Below, in pieces: positions 17,816-26,565 of a DNA stretch of 38,427 nucleotides. Position 1 is the first letter of the stretch; every line of letters begins with the position of its first letter. A model generated the notes under the pieces. It did not search any database and was not told where the DNA came from. It was given only the letters and a program-made list of their open reading frames with translations. Origin of the DNA: Draconibacterium orientale (lineage in GTDB: Bacteria; Bacteroidota; Bacteroidia; Bacteroidales; UBA1556). The position numbers and the translations under genes are program-made. The stretch covers positions 1 through 38,427 of the forward strand of contig DYSI01000013.1 of assembly GCA_020718275.1 (NCBI GenBank), read 5' to 3'.

Positions 17816-19033
17816 TTATTCAAACCTAATCGCTTTGATGGGGCTAATTCTGCTGATGAGGTGCGATGGCCACCACATCATCAGTCCAATAGTCAGAAGC
17901 ACCCCTAAATTCAACGATAGGATATAAAACCAATTAATATTAATGGGTATTGCATCCATATAATAGGTTTGCGGATCCAAAGGAATAATTTTGAAATAGA
18001 ACTGAAGTAACGAAAGGCCGATTCCGATTAAATTACCAATTAATAAACCTTTGGCGCTAAGATAAATACCGTGATAAACAAATATTTTTCGGATACTATT
18101 ATTGCTTGCACCCATTGCTTTTAGGCTACCAATAAAACGAGTTTTTTCTAAAATTAAAATCAGTAAAGTAGCAATCATACCAATTCCAGAAATCAGAATC
18201 ATCAGACCAAGAATAAAGTAGACATTGGTATCCAGCAGTTTTAGCCAATCCATGATAAAAGGATAGCGTTGATTGAGATTTAATACTTTAAGGTCATAAC
18301 CTATCTGATCGTAAATCCATTCAGTTTGCGTTTCAATTTGTTTAAAATCTTGCAAGACCACTTCATAACCTGCAATTTGAGAATCTTTCCATTGATTTAT
18401 TTTTTGCAAGTGGCGCAGATCGCCATAGATAAACTTTTGATCGAAATCAGGAAAACCGCTATCATAAATTCCGCTTACCACGAATTTTCTAATCCTTGGT
18501 GGATTTTGCATAAAGTACACAAGGAAGCTACTGTCGATGTTTAAATTCAACTTTAGCATCATTTCTTTTGAAATCAATACTTCATTGCTTTTTAGGGAAT
18601 CCTTCAAATCCGGAATTTTGCCCTTAACCAGCCATGATTGCATGCTTTGCCAATCGTAGGTGGATTCAACGCCTTTAAAAACACAGCCTTGAATGATACC
18701 ATTTCCTTGAATAACGCCTCCTTTGGTAGCAAAAGTGGAGATGCTTTTTATTTCCTCATTGGATTTAAGCAGTTTTACTAGCGCCAAATCTTTTTGTATA
18801 GGTGGTAATTCTAAGGAACTGTTGAAATCGTACCTGCTAATTTGAATATGACCTTCAAATCCTGCAATTTTAGCCCTAATGCTATTTTGAAAACCTGTTA
18901 CAATACTGATAGACAATATCATAACAGCCAAGCCTAAAGCGATACTCAGGATAGAAAGCCGTAATGCCGCTTGCGAAAACTCCTTTTTGTTTTCATTTAA
19001 AAATCGCTTGGCTAAGAAAAGTTCAAAATTCAT
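17816..19033 (-). CDS. LolC/LolE-type (FtsX-like) lipoprotein-release permease
   Basis: 405 residues from the ATG at 19033. The open frame reaches 19093, but that start would lie inside the promoter -33 element, and the product from 19033 (MNFELFLAKRFL) begins as in the family. Topology: one N-terminal helix (ALRLSILSIALGLAVMILSISIV), a large periplasmic MacB-like domain (GFEGHIQISRYDF to about 260) and three C-terminal helices (YFILGLMILISGIGMIATLLILIL onwards) forming the FtsX domain, with the KTRFIGSLKAMGASN coupling segment that contacts the ATPase. Such permeases work with a LolD ATPase to release lipoproteins for transport to the outer membrane. No ATPase gene is adjacent, so the partner must be encoded elsewhere. 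Confidence 0.87.
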   Translation of the reverse strand: MNFELFLAKRFLNENKKEFSQAALRLSILSIALGLAVMILSISIVTGFQNSIRAKIAGFEGHIQISRYDFNSSLELPPIQKDLALVKLLKSNEEIKSISTFATKGGVIQGNGIIQGCVFKGVESTYDWQSMQSWLVKGKIPDLKDSLKSNEVLISKEMMLKLNLNIDSSFLVYFMQNPPRIRKFVVSGIYDSGFPDFDQKFIYGDLRHLQKINQWKDSQIAGYEVVLQDFKQIETQTEWIYDQIGYDLKVLNLNQRYPFIMDWLKLLDTNVYFILGLMILISGIGMIATLLILILEKTRFIGSLKAMGASNNSIRKIFVYHGIYLSAKGLLIGNLIGIGLSLLQFYFKIIPLDPQTYYMDAIPININWFYILSLNLGVLLTIGLMMWWPSHLISRISPIKAIRFE

Positions 19034-19065
19034 GAATGCTATGGAATGTGTTTTTTTAACTAAGG

Positions 19066-19093
19066 CAAAAGTAAAGGAATATTTATTATTCAA
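19066..19093 (-). promoter_or_regulatory. Bacteroidota-type promoter for the LolC/E-like gene
   Basis: On the minus strand TTG (19093-19091), 17 bases, then TACTTTTG (19073-19066): a full consensus match 33 bases before the ATG at 19033. It is the main reason for rejecting the longer frame that starts at 19093. Confidence 0.7.
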
Positions 19094-19224
19094 AAGCGCT
19101 ATTTCTATTCATGGGATTTTGATGGAAAAGAAAATTTATAAGCATCGTTTTAAAGGTGAAAATTTATCGTCATAACTATTTCTTTTACTGTTTATTGGTA
19201 TGCGATTTAATGGATTTCTTTCAT

Positions 19225-19377
19225 TTAAGAGGAGTTCTAAAAATTAGATTTATTGAGGCGGACAAGATTTTAAAACCGGAATTTACTTGTGTAAATGCGA
19301 TGCACTGAGCCTGCCGATGTGAGGATTTTAAAATTGAAGTCCAACGAAGAAAAAGCAATTTTTAGAACTCCCGTTAA
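19225..19377. repeat. Hairpin-forming interspersed repeat or MITE-like element
   Basis: GGAGTTCTAAAAATT (19231-19245) is perfectly inverted at 19357-19371. The repeat extends outward to TTAA on both sides (19225-19228 and 19374-19377) with two mismatches. Inside, a second pair of arms shares GGAC and ATTTTAAAA (19260-19275 and about 19325-19342). At the core are a small hairpin ATTTAC-TTGT-GTAAAT (19281-19296) and CACTGAGCCTGCCGATGTG (19304-19322). From memory, the latter resembles a short palindromic motif (CACTGAGCTTGTCGAAGTG type) scattered through many Bacteroidota genomes. No transposase frame and no clear target-site duplication. The 538 bases between the LolC/E-like and DUF6913-like genes hold this, two promoters and a weak 8-base inverted repeat (19388-19395 with 19423-19430). 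Confidence 0.6.
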
Positions 19378-19520
19378 GCTATTTTAGGCAAGTTAAGATG
19401 GGTATCGGGCGACAGAAATTAATAACTTGCTCTTAGATCAAAGCTTTGCCGACTCGTAACTTATGCGATAAATAATTCAGGCATTTCTTTAAAAAATAAT
19501 TTTACCTTTATCTTTTAGTT

Positions 19521-19528
19521 TATTTTTG
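19521..19528 (+). promoter_or_regulatory. Bacteroidota-type -7 element for the DUF6913-dapA operon
   Basis: TATTTTTG matches TAnnTTTG, 43 bases before the TTG start. No TTG -33 element at a fitting distance. Confidence 0.45.
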
Positions 19529-19571
19529 AATTTTATTTTAAAGACATTAATCAATTAGGGAGTTTAAGAGT

Positions 19572-20120
19572 TTGAGCATCTTATCACAAATAAAGAATTA
19601 TATGTTTCGCCGCAAAGTGAAACAAGCCACCGCTGATATGGTTCGCACGCGGCGGCTAATTGATTTGGCCAGTGTAAAAACAATTGGGGTACTTTTCGAT
19701 GCTACTAAGGAACGTCGGTATTTGAGGGCTGCGCATTTAGTTCGTCATTTCAAAGGCATGGCAAAGGAAGTAACTGCAATTGGGGTCGTTAAAACAGTAG
19801 AACTCCCACATTATGTGGATAATACACTCTCTTTTCATTATGTAACCAAAAACAAAGTAAATTGGTACGGGATTCCCAGTCTTCAATCTGCACCTGACTT
19901 TGTTAATAGGGAGTTTGACATCCTCATCGACTTAAATTTCGACCGAGATATTAGTTTGCGATATTTGCTTGAATGTTCGCTCGCTCATTGCAAAATAGGC
20001 CTAAATCAAGGCAATGAGGAGGATTTGTATGATTTTATGTTAGAAGGAATTTCCCCCAATGATATCAATATTTTTCTTAAAGAGTTGTTGTTTTATTTAG
20101 AATTAATAAAAACCAATTAA
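19572..20120 (+). CDS. DUF6913-like protein of unknown function
   Basis: 182 residues from a TTG start; an ATG at residue 11 (19602) is the alternative. Cytoplasmic, with a basic N-terminus (FRRKVKQATADMVRTRR), then alternating strands and helices: VKTIGVLFDATKERRYLRAAHLV, KEVTAIGVVKT, FDILIDLNFDRDISLRYLLE, and KIGLNQGNEEDLYDFMLE. The pattern resembles a small Rossmann-like alpha/beta fold. I associate it from memory with the Bacteroidota family DUF6913; no function is known to me. It ends 1 base before dapA, a tight coupling that suggests a link to lysine/diaminopimelate synthesis or simply a shared transcript. Confidence 0.75.
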   Translation: MSILSQIKNYMFRRKVKQATADMVRTRRLIDLASVKTIGVLFDATKERRYLRAAHLVRHFKGMAKEVTAIGVVKTVELPHYVDNTLSFHYVTKNKVNWYGIPSLQSAPDFVNREFDILIDLNFDRDISLRYLLECSLAHCKIGLNQGNEEDLYDFMLEGISPNDINIFLKELLFYLELIKTN

Positions 20121-20121
20121 A

Positions 20122-21012
20122 ATGCAAAAAGTCATTAAAGGAACTGGTGTTGCACTAGTTACCCCTTTTCATCCTAATGGAAGTATCGATTTTAAGTCGC
20201 TGGATAAGTTAGTTAAACACCTTCATCAGGGAAAGGTAGATTTTTTGGTAGCCTTGGGCACCACCGCCGAAACGGCCACCCTTAATGATGACGAGAAATC
20301 GGCCGTTTTGAATACCATTATCGAAAGTAATGAAGGACTATTGCCAATTGTAGTTGGTATGGGTAGCAATAATACCCATCATCTAATTCACGAAATTAAA
20401 GCCTTGGACGCTAGTGAGATAGATGGGCTATTATCGGTTTCGCCTTATTATAATAAACCAAATCAAAAAGGAATTATCGCTCATTTCAAAGAAGTAGCCA
20501 TGAGTACTGATTTGCCCATTATACTCTATAATGTACCAGGGCGCACCAGTAGTAATATTAAGCCAGCTACTTGTTTGGAACTTGCTGATCGTTTTCATAA
20601 TATTATTGGCATTAAAGAGGCAAGTGGGGATATGATGCAAGTAATGGAAATCATTAAAAATCGACCTCAAGGATTTAAAGTTTTTTCGGGCGATGATGCA
20701 CTAACTTTACCTATGATTGCCGCTGGTGCCGATGGAGTTATTTCGGTAGTTGCCAATGCATACCCTGCTGCCATGTCGGAAATGGTGAATCTAATGCTCT
20801 CAGATAGTGATCGATACAAAGCCATGGAGATTCATTACCAATTGTTGAATATAATCAATGCACTTTTTGCTGATGGAAACCCCGGCGGCATCAAAGCATT
20901 GCTCGAACATATGGGAATACTTGGCAATAACTTACGATTACCCTTGGTGAGAGTCAATCGTAGTTTGAATGCTGAGCTAAAATTGATGATTCAAAATACG
21001 ACTTTGCGTTAA
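20122..21012 (+). CDS. dapA: 4-hydroxy-tetrahydrodipicolinate synthase
   Basis: 296 residues, full length. Condenses pyruvate with aspartate semialdehyde, the first committed step to diaminopimelate and lysine. The (beta/alpha)8 barrel shows GTGVALVTPF at the start, the ALGTTAET loop with the proton-relay threonines, Tyr136 in YNVPGRT and the Schiff-base Lys165 in IGIKEASGD. It is the second gene after the DUF6913-like gene (1-base gap) and is followed 38 bases later by the M14 peptidase gene on the same strand. Confidence 0.96.
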   Translation: MQKVIKGTGVALVTPFHPNGSIDFKSLDKLVKHLHQGKVDFLVALGTTAETATLNDDEKSAVLNTIIESNEGLLPIVVGMGSNNTHHLIHEIKALDASEIDGLLSVSPYYNKPNQKGIIAHFKEVAMSTDLPIILYNVPGRTSSNIKPATCLELADRFHNIIGIKEASGDMMQVMEIIKNRPQGFKVFSGDDALTLPMIAAGADGVISVVANAYPAAMSEMVNLMLSDSDRYKAMEIHYQLLNIINALFADGNPGGIKALLEHMGILGNNLRLPLVRVNRSLNAELKLMIQNTTLR

Positions 21013-21050
21013 GCGGTCTTGTTTTTTTTAATAACCACCTTTCCCCCTCG

Positions 21051-22781
21051 ATGGCTATGAGCGTATACTTCAAAAAGGTAAAATTTATTTTGATTTCGTT
21101 CGGCTTTTTATTGATTGTTAATTTCGGTTACAGTCAAGTTAATGCCGATTTACTATCAGTATATCAGCAAGTTGATGAAAGGGGAGAAGCGCGCATTTCG
21201 TTTCCATTTGAAGAGGTAATGCGTAAAATAGAGGATTTTAATAAGCTCGATTTTGATAAAATAGATTCCCTAAAAGTGTACTTTTATATCAGCGCCGACG
21301 CATTGAATAAATTTGACCTAGCTCATTATTCTTTCAATTTAGAACCCATAGAATCCAAGCTTTTAGAAGTTGAAATGTTGCCTACCGCCAAAGCTTTCTT
21401 TTTTAATTGGAATGCTTATCCAACTTATAATCAATATGATAGTTTGATGCAACAGTTTCAAACTGACTATCCAAACCTTTGCAAATTACATCAGTTAGGG
21501 GTTTTGCCAAGTGGTCGAAAAATTCTTACCGTGCAGCTTGGCGATCAGGTGCAAATTGATGAAAATGAAGTTCGTTTTTTCTACACTTCTACGATGCATG
21601 GAGATGAAACCACGGGATATGTAATGATGTTGCGATTAATCGAATATTTACTTCAAAACTATGGCAGTATTCCACAAGTCACTCAATTAATGAATCAAGT
21701 AGAAATTTGGATTAACCCATTAGCAAATCCTGATGGAACTTATTTTGGGGGAAACCATACTGTTTTAGGTGCGACCCGCTACAATGCAAATTCTGTTGAT
21801 TTAAATCGTAATTTTTCGGATCCTGAGGATGGACCGCATCCAGATGGAAAACCATATCAAATTGAAACAAACATCTTTATGGCGTTTCAAGATACCATGC
21901 ATTTTACCATGTCGGCTAATTTGCATGGTGGTGAAGAGGTGGTTAATTATCCTTGGGATACTTGGTATCCATCTGTAAAACTGCACGCTGATAACAATTG
22001 GTGGATTGATGTTTCGCAAGCTTTTGCAGATACCGCTCATTATTATTCTCCTTCGGGATACCTTTCCTCTAGTCAATTTCCAAGTGGTATTACTAATGGA
22101 GCCGATTGGTATTTGGTTAGTGGTGGACGACAAGATTATGCCAATTATTTCGCCCGATGCAGAGAGTTTACCTTGGAAATATCTAATCAAAAGACCGTGC
22201 CCGAAAACCAGCTTACGAATTATTGGGGATATTTACATCGCTCATTTCTAAATTATATCCAAGAAGCTACCTATGGAATACAAGGACAAGTTACTGACTC
22301 ATTAACGGGATTCGCAGTAGGAGCAGAGGTGACTGTAGTAAACCATGATATTGACAATTCCTCCATTTTTACTAATGATTCTGGGTTTTATTTCCGTCCA
22401 ATTTTAAGCGGAAATTATAGTCTGCAATACACTGCCAATGGATATCAGAGTAAAACAATTACAGGAGTGCAAACATATGCCGATAGCGCCGTTACGCTAA
22501 ATGTTCAATTGGCCAAACTGCCAAACGGGATTAAAAATAGGATTGAGGAAATGCCTGTAAAAATTTTCCCAAACCCATCACATGATGTTATTAATCTTGA
22601 CGCAGAATGGCCAATTCGTCGCGTGGAGGTATATGATTTAGTAGGTAAACGGGTGTATCACCAATTGTTTGATTGGAAAAAAACAGCCCAAATTGATTTA
22701 GGAAACTTAGGCGCTGGTGTTTACCTCCTTCAACTAGAAACTGAAGAAGCAAGTATCGTCGAAAAAATAATAATTCAATAA
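21051..22781 (+). CDS. Secreted M14 zinc carboxypeptidase with T9SS type A sorting domain
   Basis: 576 residues. A signal peptide covers about 1-29 (ending GYSQ). An M14 peptidase domain covers about 120-400: zinc ligands His183 and Glu186 in MHGDE and His292 in NLHGGE, substrate Arg253 in DLNRNF and catalytic Glu376 in FTLEIS. A carboxypeptidase-regulatory beta-sandwich follows (about 403-490, GIQGQVTDSLTGFAVGAEV). The last 75 residues (IFPNPSHDVINLD, then VYDLVGKRVY and LGAGVYLLQL) are a type A T9SS sorting domain, so it should be secreted or surface-attached and remove C-terminal residues from extracellular peptides. All catalytic residues are present. Confidence 0.93.
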   Translation: MAMSVYFKKVKFILISFGFLLIVNFGYSQVNADLLSVYQQVDERGEARISFPFEEVMRKIEDFNKLDFDKIDSLKVYFYISADALNKFDLAHYSFNLEPIESKLLEVEMLPTAKAFFFNWNAYPTYNQYDSLMQQFQTDYPNLCKLHQLGVLPSGRKILTVQLGDQVQIDENEVRFFYTSTMHGDETTGYVMMLRLIEYLLQNYGSIPQVTQLMNQVEIWINPLANPDGTYFGGNHTVLGATRYNANSVDLNRNFSDPEDGPHPDGKPYQIETNIFMAFQDTMHFTMSANLHGGEEVVNYPWDTWYPSVKLHADNNWWIDVSQAFADTAHYYSPSGYLSSSQFPSGITNGADWYLVSGGRQDYANYFARCREFTLEISNQKTVPENQLTNYWGYLHRSFLNYIQEATYGIQGQVTDSLTGFAVGAEVTVVNHDIDNSSIFTNDSGFYFRPILSGNYSLQYTANGYQSKTITGVQTYADSAVTLNVQLAKLPNGIKNRIEEMPVKIFPNPSHDVINLDAEWPIRRVEVYDLVGKRVYHQLFDWKKTAQIDLGNLGAGVYLLQLETEEASIVEKIIIQ

Positions 22782-22791
22782 GTAATTCACA

Positions 22792-23433
22792 TTGAACGAA
22801 GAATTAGCAAAACTCATTAAAAGCTTACAAATTCCTATTATTCTGTTGGTAATCATGTGGTTATTGATGTGGGCACAAGATTATTTTTCTTTTTCGTTAA
22901 TGTTTTTAGGCGTTTTTCCCTTGCGACTCAATGGTCTTCAGGGGGTGATTACCTCCGTTTTTATCCATGCTAGTTGGAGTCATTTAGCGAGTAATACCCT
23001 GCCTTTTTTTCTTTTTTGCGCGGCATTATACTATTATTATCCAAAAGTAGCCACTAAGATTTTAATCAGTTTGTGGATGCTTTCGGGTTTTCTACTTTGG
23101 CTCTCTGGAAGAAGCGATTGGCATATTGGTGCAAGCGGATTGATCTATGCGTTGGCCTTTTTTCATATTTTAACTGCACTTTTGCAACGCGAAATTCGGA
23201 TTATGGCTTTCTCCATGTTGATTGTTTTTCTCTATGGCAGCCTGTTTTGGGGATTTTTTCCAGAGTTTTTTCCTAACGAAAACATCTCATGGGAGGGGCA
23301 TTTGATGGGTGCGGTAGCAGGGATTGTTTTCGCCTTTTATTATCGAAATGAGGCTCCAAAACCTAAACAGTATTTTGCAGACGAAAGCTCAACTGAAGAA
23401 GATGAAGAGACTTATTGGCTTAATGAACATTGA
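22792..23433 (+). CDS. Rhomboid family intramembrane serine protease
   Basis: 213 residues from a TTG start 10 bases after the peptidase stop; the next ATG codons fall inside the first helix, so TTG is preferred. Six hydrophobic segments. HASWSHLASNTLPF is the conserved loop/TM2 motif, GASG carries nucleophile Ser115, and His170 in WEGHLMGAVAGIVFAF completes the dyad. The C-terminus is an acidic tail (ADESSTEEDEETYW) that should face the cytoplasm. It cleaves single-pass membrane proteins within the bilayer; substrates are unknown. Closely follows the M14 gene and may share its transcript. Confidence 0.9.
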   Translation: MNEELAKLIKSLQIPIILLVIMWLLMWAQDYFSFSLMFLGVFPLRLNGLQGVITSVFIHASWSHLASNTLPFFLFCAALYYYYPKVATKILISLWMLSGFLLWLSGRSDWHIGASGLIYALAFFHILTALLQREIRIMAFSMLIVFLYGSLFWGFFPEFFPNENISWEGHLMGAVAGIVFAFYYRNEAPKPKQYFADESSTEEDEETYWLNEH

Positions 23434-23811
23434 TAATTAGTTGATTAGCAATTTTATCGACTTAAAATTTCGTTAATATTTATTTGAAATAGCTGGTTTT
23501 TTGATTTTAATTAATAAATATCTTTAGCGACTGTTTTTATTTGCTCTTTGCAGCCAATTGGATCGCAAATCAAAGCTAAACAAAAAACATAAATGCAATA
23601 TTAGCTTAATCATTGAAAAGTTTTGATTTGATCATCGAATGGTGAAAATTCATGGTTTTTTAGTTTCATTTTAAGACTTTTTTGTTGAACCTATTGAGCT
23701 GTATTTTTACCAAGCAACTTTTTATGAAGGAGAAATGGTAAATATTGCATTCTTTTTTTTTTACGAAATAATTTATTAGAATTCATCATTAAGTTTGAAA
23801 AATTGACATCT
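23434..23811. other. AT-rich intergenic region with an imperfect dyad
   Basis: 378 bases with no gene. The one structured piece is TTTGC-AG-CCAATTGG-ATC-GCAAA (23547-23569), an imperfect palindrome around CCAATTGG that could be a regulator site. A TAAGTTTG promoter element lies at the right end (23790-23797). Confidence 0.4.
23790..23797 (+). promoter_or_regulatory. Bacteroidota-type -7 element for the bifunctional-nuclease gene
   Basis: TAAGTTTG matches TAnnTTTG. It is 14 bases before the ATG at 23812, so the leader would be very short, which also argues against the TTG at 23803 as start. No -33 TTG. Confidence 0.4.
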
Positions 23812-24411
23812 ATGGGAAAAAGAAAATTACACATAATTGGCATATCCACTAGTAGTCTTCAGCCCAATTCCTTTGCTATGATATTAGGAGTTGAGGGTGA
23901 GAAACTGCGGATTCCAATTATCATTGGACCCTATGAAGCCCAAGCAATCGCTATCGAACTTGAAGGACTTAATCCTAGTCGCCCTTTGACACATGATTTG
24001 GTGCGTAATATACTTAAAAGTATTGATGTTCAAATAGTTGAAGTTAATATCAATCGTTTTTATGAGGGGGTTTTTTATGCCCTCATCACTTTATTTGATG
24101 GTACAAAAAATATTGAAATAGATTCCCGCACCTCTGATGCTGTTGCCTTGGCAGTGCGTTTCAATTGTCCAATTTATGCCGATGATAAAGTAATAGATAG
24201 TACTGCTATTGAGGAAGATATTGAGGAAATTGATGATTTAGAAGACGAAAATTTAGAGGAAATTGAAGATGGAGATATTGAATTAGCCAATAATCAGACG
24301 ATTGAAGAATTAGAAGATTATTTAAAGGTATTGATTGAATTGGAGAATTATGAAGAAGCTTCTAAAGTGCGGGATGAAATACAAAGGAAAAAATCTAAAA
24401 ACAACGAATAA
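23812..24411 (+). CDS. Bifunctional nuclease family protein (DUF151) with UVR motif
   Basis: 199 residues from the ATG at 23812 (a TTG three codons earlier is possible). The DUF151/BFN domain covers about 1-130: GVEGEKLRIPIIIGPYEAQAIAIELEG, PLTHDLVRNILKS and IDSRTSDAVALAVRFNCPIYAD. An acidic linker (about 133-160) follows, then a UvrB/UvrC-type motif (about 163-195, IEELEDYLKVLIELENYEEASKVRDEI). Members of this family have been reported with DNase/RNase activity, but the cellular role in bacteria is unclear. It overlaps the nucleoside transporter start by one base (TAATG), so the two are translationally coupled. Confidence 0.88.
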   Translation: MGKRKLHIIGISTSSLQPNSFAMILGVEGEKLRIPIIIGPYEAQAIAIELEGLNPSRPLTHDLVRNILKSIDVQIVEVNINRFYEGVFYALITLFDGTKNIEIDSRTSDAVALAVRFNCPIYADDKVIDSTAIEEDIEEIDDLEDENLEEIEDGDIELANNQTIEELEDYLKVLIELENYEEASKVRDEIQRKKSKNNE

Positions 24412-25664
24412 TGAGTTTGAAGCATCGTTTAATAGTAATGAATTTTTTGCAGTTTTATATCTGGGGTTCGTGGCTCATTACAATCGGCGGATATTGGTTT
24501 AATAATAGGGAATGGTCGGGCACCGACTTTGGGGTTATTTTTTCGACTATGGGCATTGCTTCCTTATTTATGCCTGCTATTGCTGGTATTATTGCTGATC
24601 GTTGGGTTAATGCCGAAAAACTATTGGGAATTTTTCATTTGGCGGGGGCGGCGATGCTGTTCTTATTACCACAGATCAATAATCCTACCGATTTCTTTTG
24701 GGTGATGCTTGTCAATATGATGTTTTATATGCCAACGATTTCTTTATCTATAACTGTTTCGTATTCAGTTATCAATGAGGCAAAACTAGATTTGGTAAAA
24801 GAATATCCTCCGATTAGGGTTTGGGGAACCATCGGTTTTATTGTGGCCATGTGGACTATTAGTTTGATGAAAATAGAAACTTCGGCATTCCAATTTTATG
24901 TGGCAGCCATAGCCTCTATAGTACTAGGATTATATGCTTTTACACTTCCAGCTTGCCCAGTAAGCCGCCAAACGAATAAAAAATCGCTGGTTGAAAATCT
25001 TGGATTGCGTGCTTTTACCTTGTTTAAGCAACCTAAAATGGCGATGTTCTTTGTCTTTTCAATGTTGCTAGGAGCTGCCTTGCAACTTACCAATGCGTAT
25101 GGAGATACTTTTTTGCATGATTTTGCCAAGGTGGATGCCTATAAAGATTTACTAGCCATAAAATATCCAGCCATTATCATGTCTATCTCTCAAATGTCGG
25201 AGACTTTATTTATCCTTACTATTCCTTTCTTCTTACGCAAATTTGGAATTAAGAAAGTGATGCTATTCAGCATGATAGCCTGGGTGCTTCGGTTCGGGCT
25301 CCTTGGCTTTTCAAATCCAGCCGATGGCCTTTGGATGATTATATTATCTTGTATAGTGTATGGAATGGCCTTCGATTTTTTCAATATTTCTGGTTCACTA
25401 TATGTCGAAACTCAAACCGATCACTCCATTCGTGCTTCAGCTCAAGGCGTATTTATGATGATGACCAATGGTTTTGGGGCCATTATGGGAAGTTGGACAA
25501 GTGGGGTTTTGATTGACACCTATTTTAAAGCCGAAAATGGTAATTTTCAATGGCAAGGAATCTGGTTTACCTTTGCTGCCTATGCGCTAGTAGTTGCCAT
25601 TTTATTTGCCTTGTTTTTTAAACATAAGCATAATCCAGCGGAATTACAAACCATTAATCACTAA
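24411..25664 (+). CDS. NupG-type nucleoside:proton symporter (MFS)
   Basis: 417 residues, about twelve membrane helices. It opens MSLKHRLIVMNFLQFYIWGSWLITIGGYW, the typical start of the NupG/XapB nucleoside permease family, with the MFS loop motif AGIIADRWVNAEKLL between helices 2 and 3, PPIRVWGTIGFIVAMW in helix 5, and FNISGSLYVETQTDHSIRASAQGVFMMMTNG in the C-terminal half. It imports nucleosides with protons across the inner membrane. Coupling to the preceding nuclease-family gene, and thyA/folA just downstream, suits a nucleotide-salvage neighbourhood. Confidence 0.9.
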   Translation: MSLKHRLIVMNFLQFYIWGSWLITIGGYWFNNREWSGTDFGVIFSTMGIASLFMPAIAGIIADRWVNAEKLLGIFHLAGAAMLFLLPQINNPTDFFWVMLVNMMFYMPTISLSITVSYSVINEAKLDLVKEYPPIRVWGTIGFIVAMWTISLMKIETSAFQFYVAAIASIVLGLYAFTLPACPVSRQTNKKSLVENLGLRAFTLFKQPKMAMFFVFSMLLGAALQLTNAYGDTFLHDFAKVDAYKDLLAIKYPAIIMSISQMSETLFILTIPFFLRKFGIKKVMLFSMIAWVLRFGLLGFSNPADGLWMIILSCIVYGMAFDFFNISGSLYVETQTDHSIRASAQGVFMMMTNGFGAIMGSWTSGVLIDTYFKAENGNFQWQGIWFTFAAYALVVAILFALFFKHKHNPAELQTINH

Positions 25665-25746
25665 ATGCATTTCTGGTGGTTTAAGGAATTTATTAGATTG
25701 TAAACGGTTAAAAATCAATTATTAAACAAAATAAATTCAGATTAGC

Positions 25747-26541
25747 ATGAAGCAATATCTTGATCTTTTGGATCATGTTTTAACGAATGGAACTCAAAAA
25801 GAGGACAGAACAGGAACGGGTACTAAAAGTGTTTTTGGTTATCAAATGCGATTTGATTTATCCGAAGGATTTCCTGTTTTGACCACCAAAAAATTACATT
25901 TACGGTCCATAATATACGAATTACTCTGGTTTTTGAAGGGAAGTACCAATGTTCAATACTTGCAAGAAAACGGGGTCAGAATATGGAATGAATGGGCTGA
26001 TGAACAAGGGGAATTGGGTCCAATCTATGGCTATCAATGGCGTTCGTGGCCTGATTATCATGGAGGTAATATTGATCAAATCACAGAAGTTGTGAAGTCG
26101 ATAATCAAAAATCCAAACTCAAGACGTCATATTGTAAGTGCATGGAATGTTGCGGCTTTGGATGAAATGAAATTGCCTCCTTGCCATATTTTATTTCAAT
26201 TTTATGTGGCAGATGGAAAATTGAGTTGTCAATTGTATCAGCGTTCGGCCGATATTTTTCTTGGCGTGCCTTTTAATATTGCATCCTATGCACTCTTGCT
26301 GCAGATGATGGCGCAAGCCACAGGTCTTCAGCTAGGTACTTTTGTTCATACTCTTGGGGATGCTCATATTTATCTTAATCATATTGAACAGGTTAAGTTG
26401 CAATTATCGCGCAATCCGCTCCCTTTGCCAATGATGAAGTTAAATAATCAGGTAAAGAATATCTTTGATTTCCAATTCGAGGACTTTGAATTGGTAAATT
26501 ACGAATCACATCCTCATATTAAGGGTGATATTTCTGTTTAA
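25747..26541 (+). CDS. thyA: Thymidylate synthase
   Basis: 264 residues, the same length as the E. coli enzyme. Converts dUMP to dTMP with methylene-tetrahydrofolate. Visible: [43 protein letters not shown], nucleophile Cys146 in [34 protein letters not shown] for dUMP binding, and [15 protein letters not shown] near the end. dihydrofolate made here is recycled by the folA product encoded 24 bases downstream, the usual pairing. I saw no TAnnTTTG element in the 82 bases upstream. Confidence 0.98.
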   Translation: MKQYLDLLDHVLTNGTQKEDRTGTGTKSVFGYQMRFDLSEGFPVLTTKKLHLRSIIYELLWFLKGSTNVQYLQENGVRIWNEWADEQGELGPIYGYQWRSWPDYHGGNIDQITEVVKSIIKNPNSRRHIVSAWNVAALDEMKLPPCHILFQFYVADGKLSCQLYQRSADIFLGVPFNIASYALLLQMMAQATGLQLGTFVHTLGDAHIYLNHIEQVKLQLSRNPLPLPMMKLNNQVKNIFDFQFEDFELVNYESHPHIKGDISV

Positions 26542-26565
26542 AATAATAATAATAATACAGTATAA

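Noticed and set aside
19034-19093. Extended N-terminus of the LolC/E-like protein (20 extra residues)
   Set aside because: The segment contains the full promoter TTG-N17-TACTTTTG, so it is most likely not translated.
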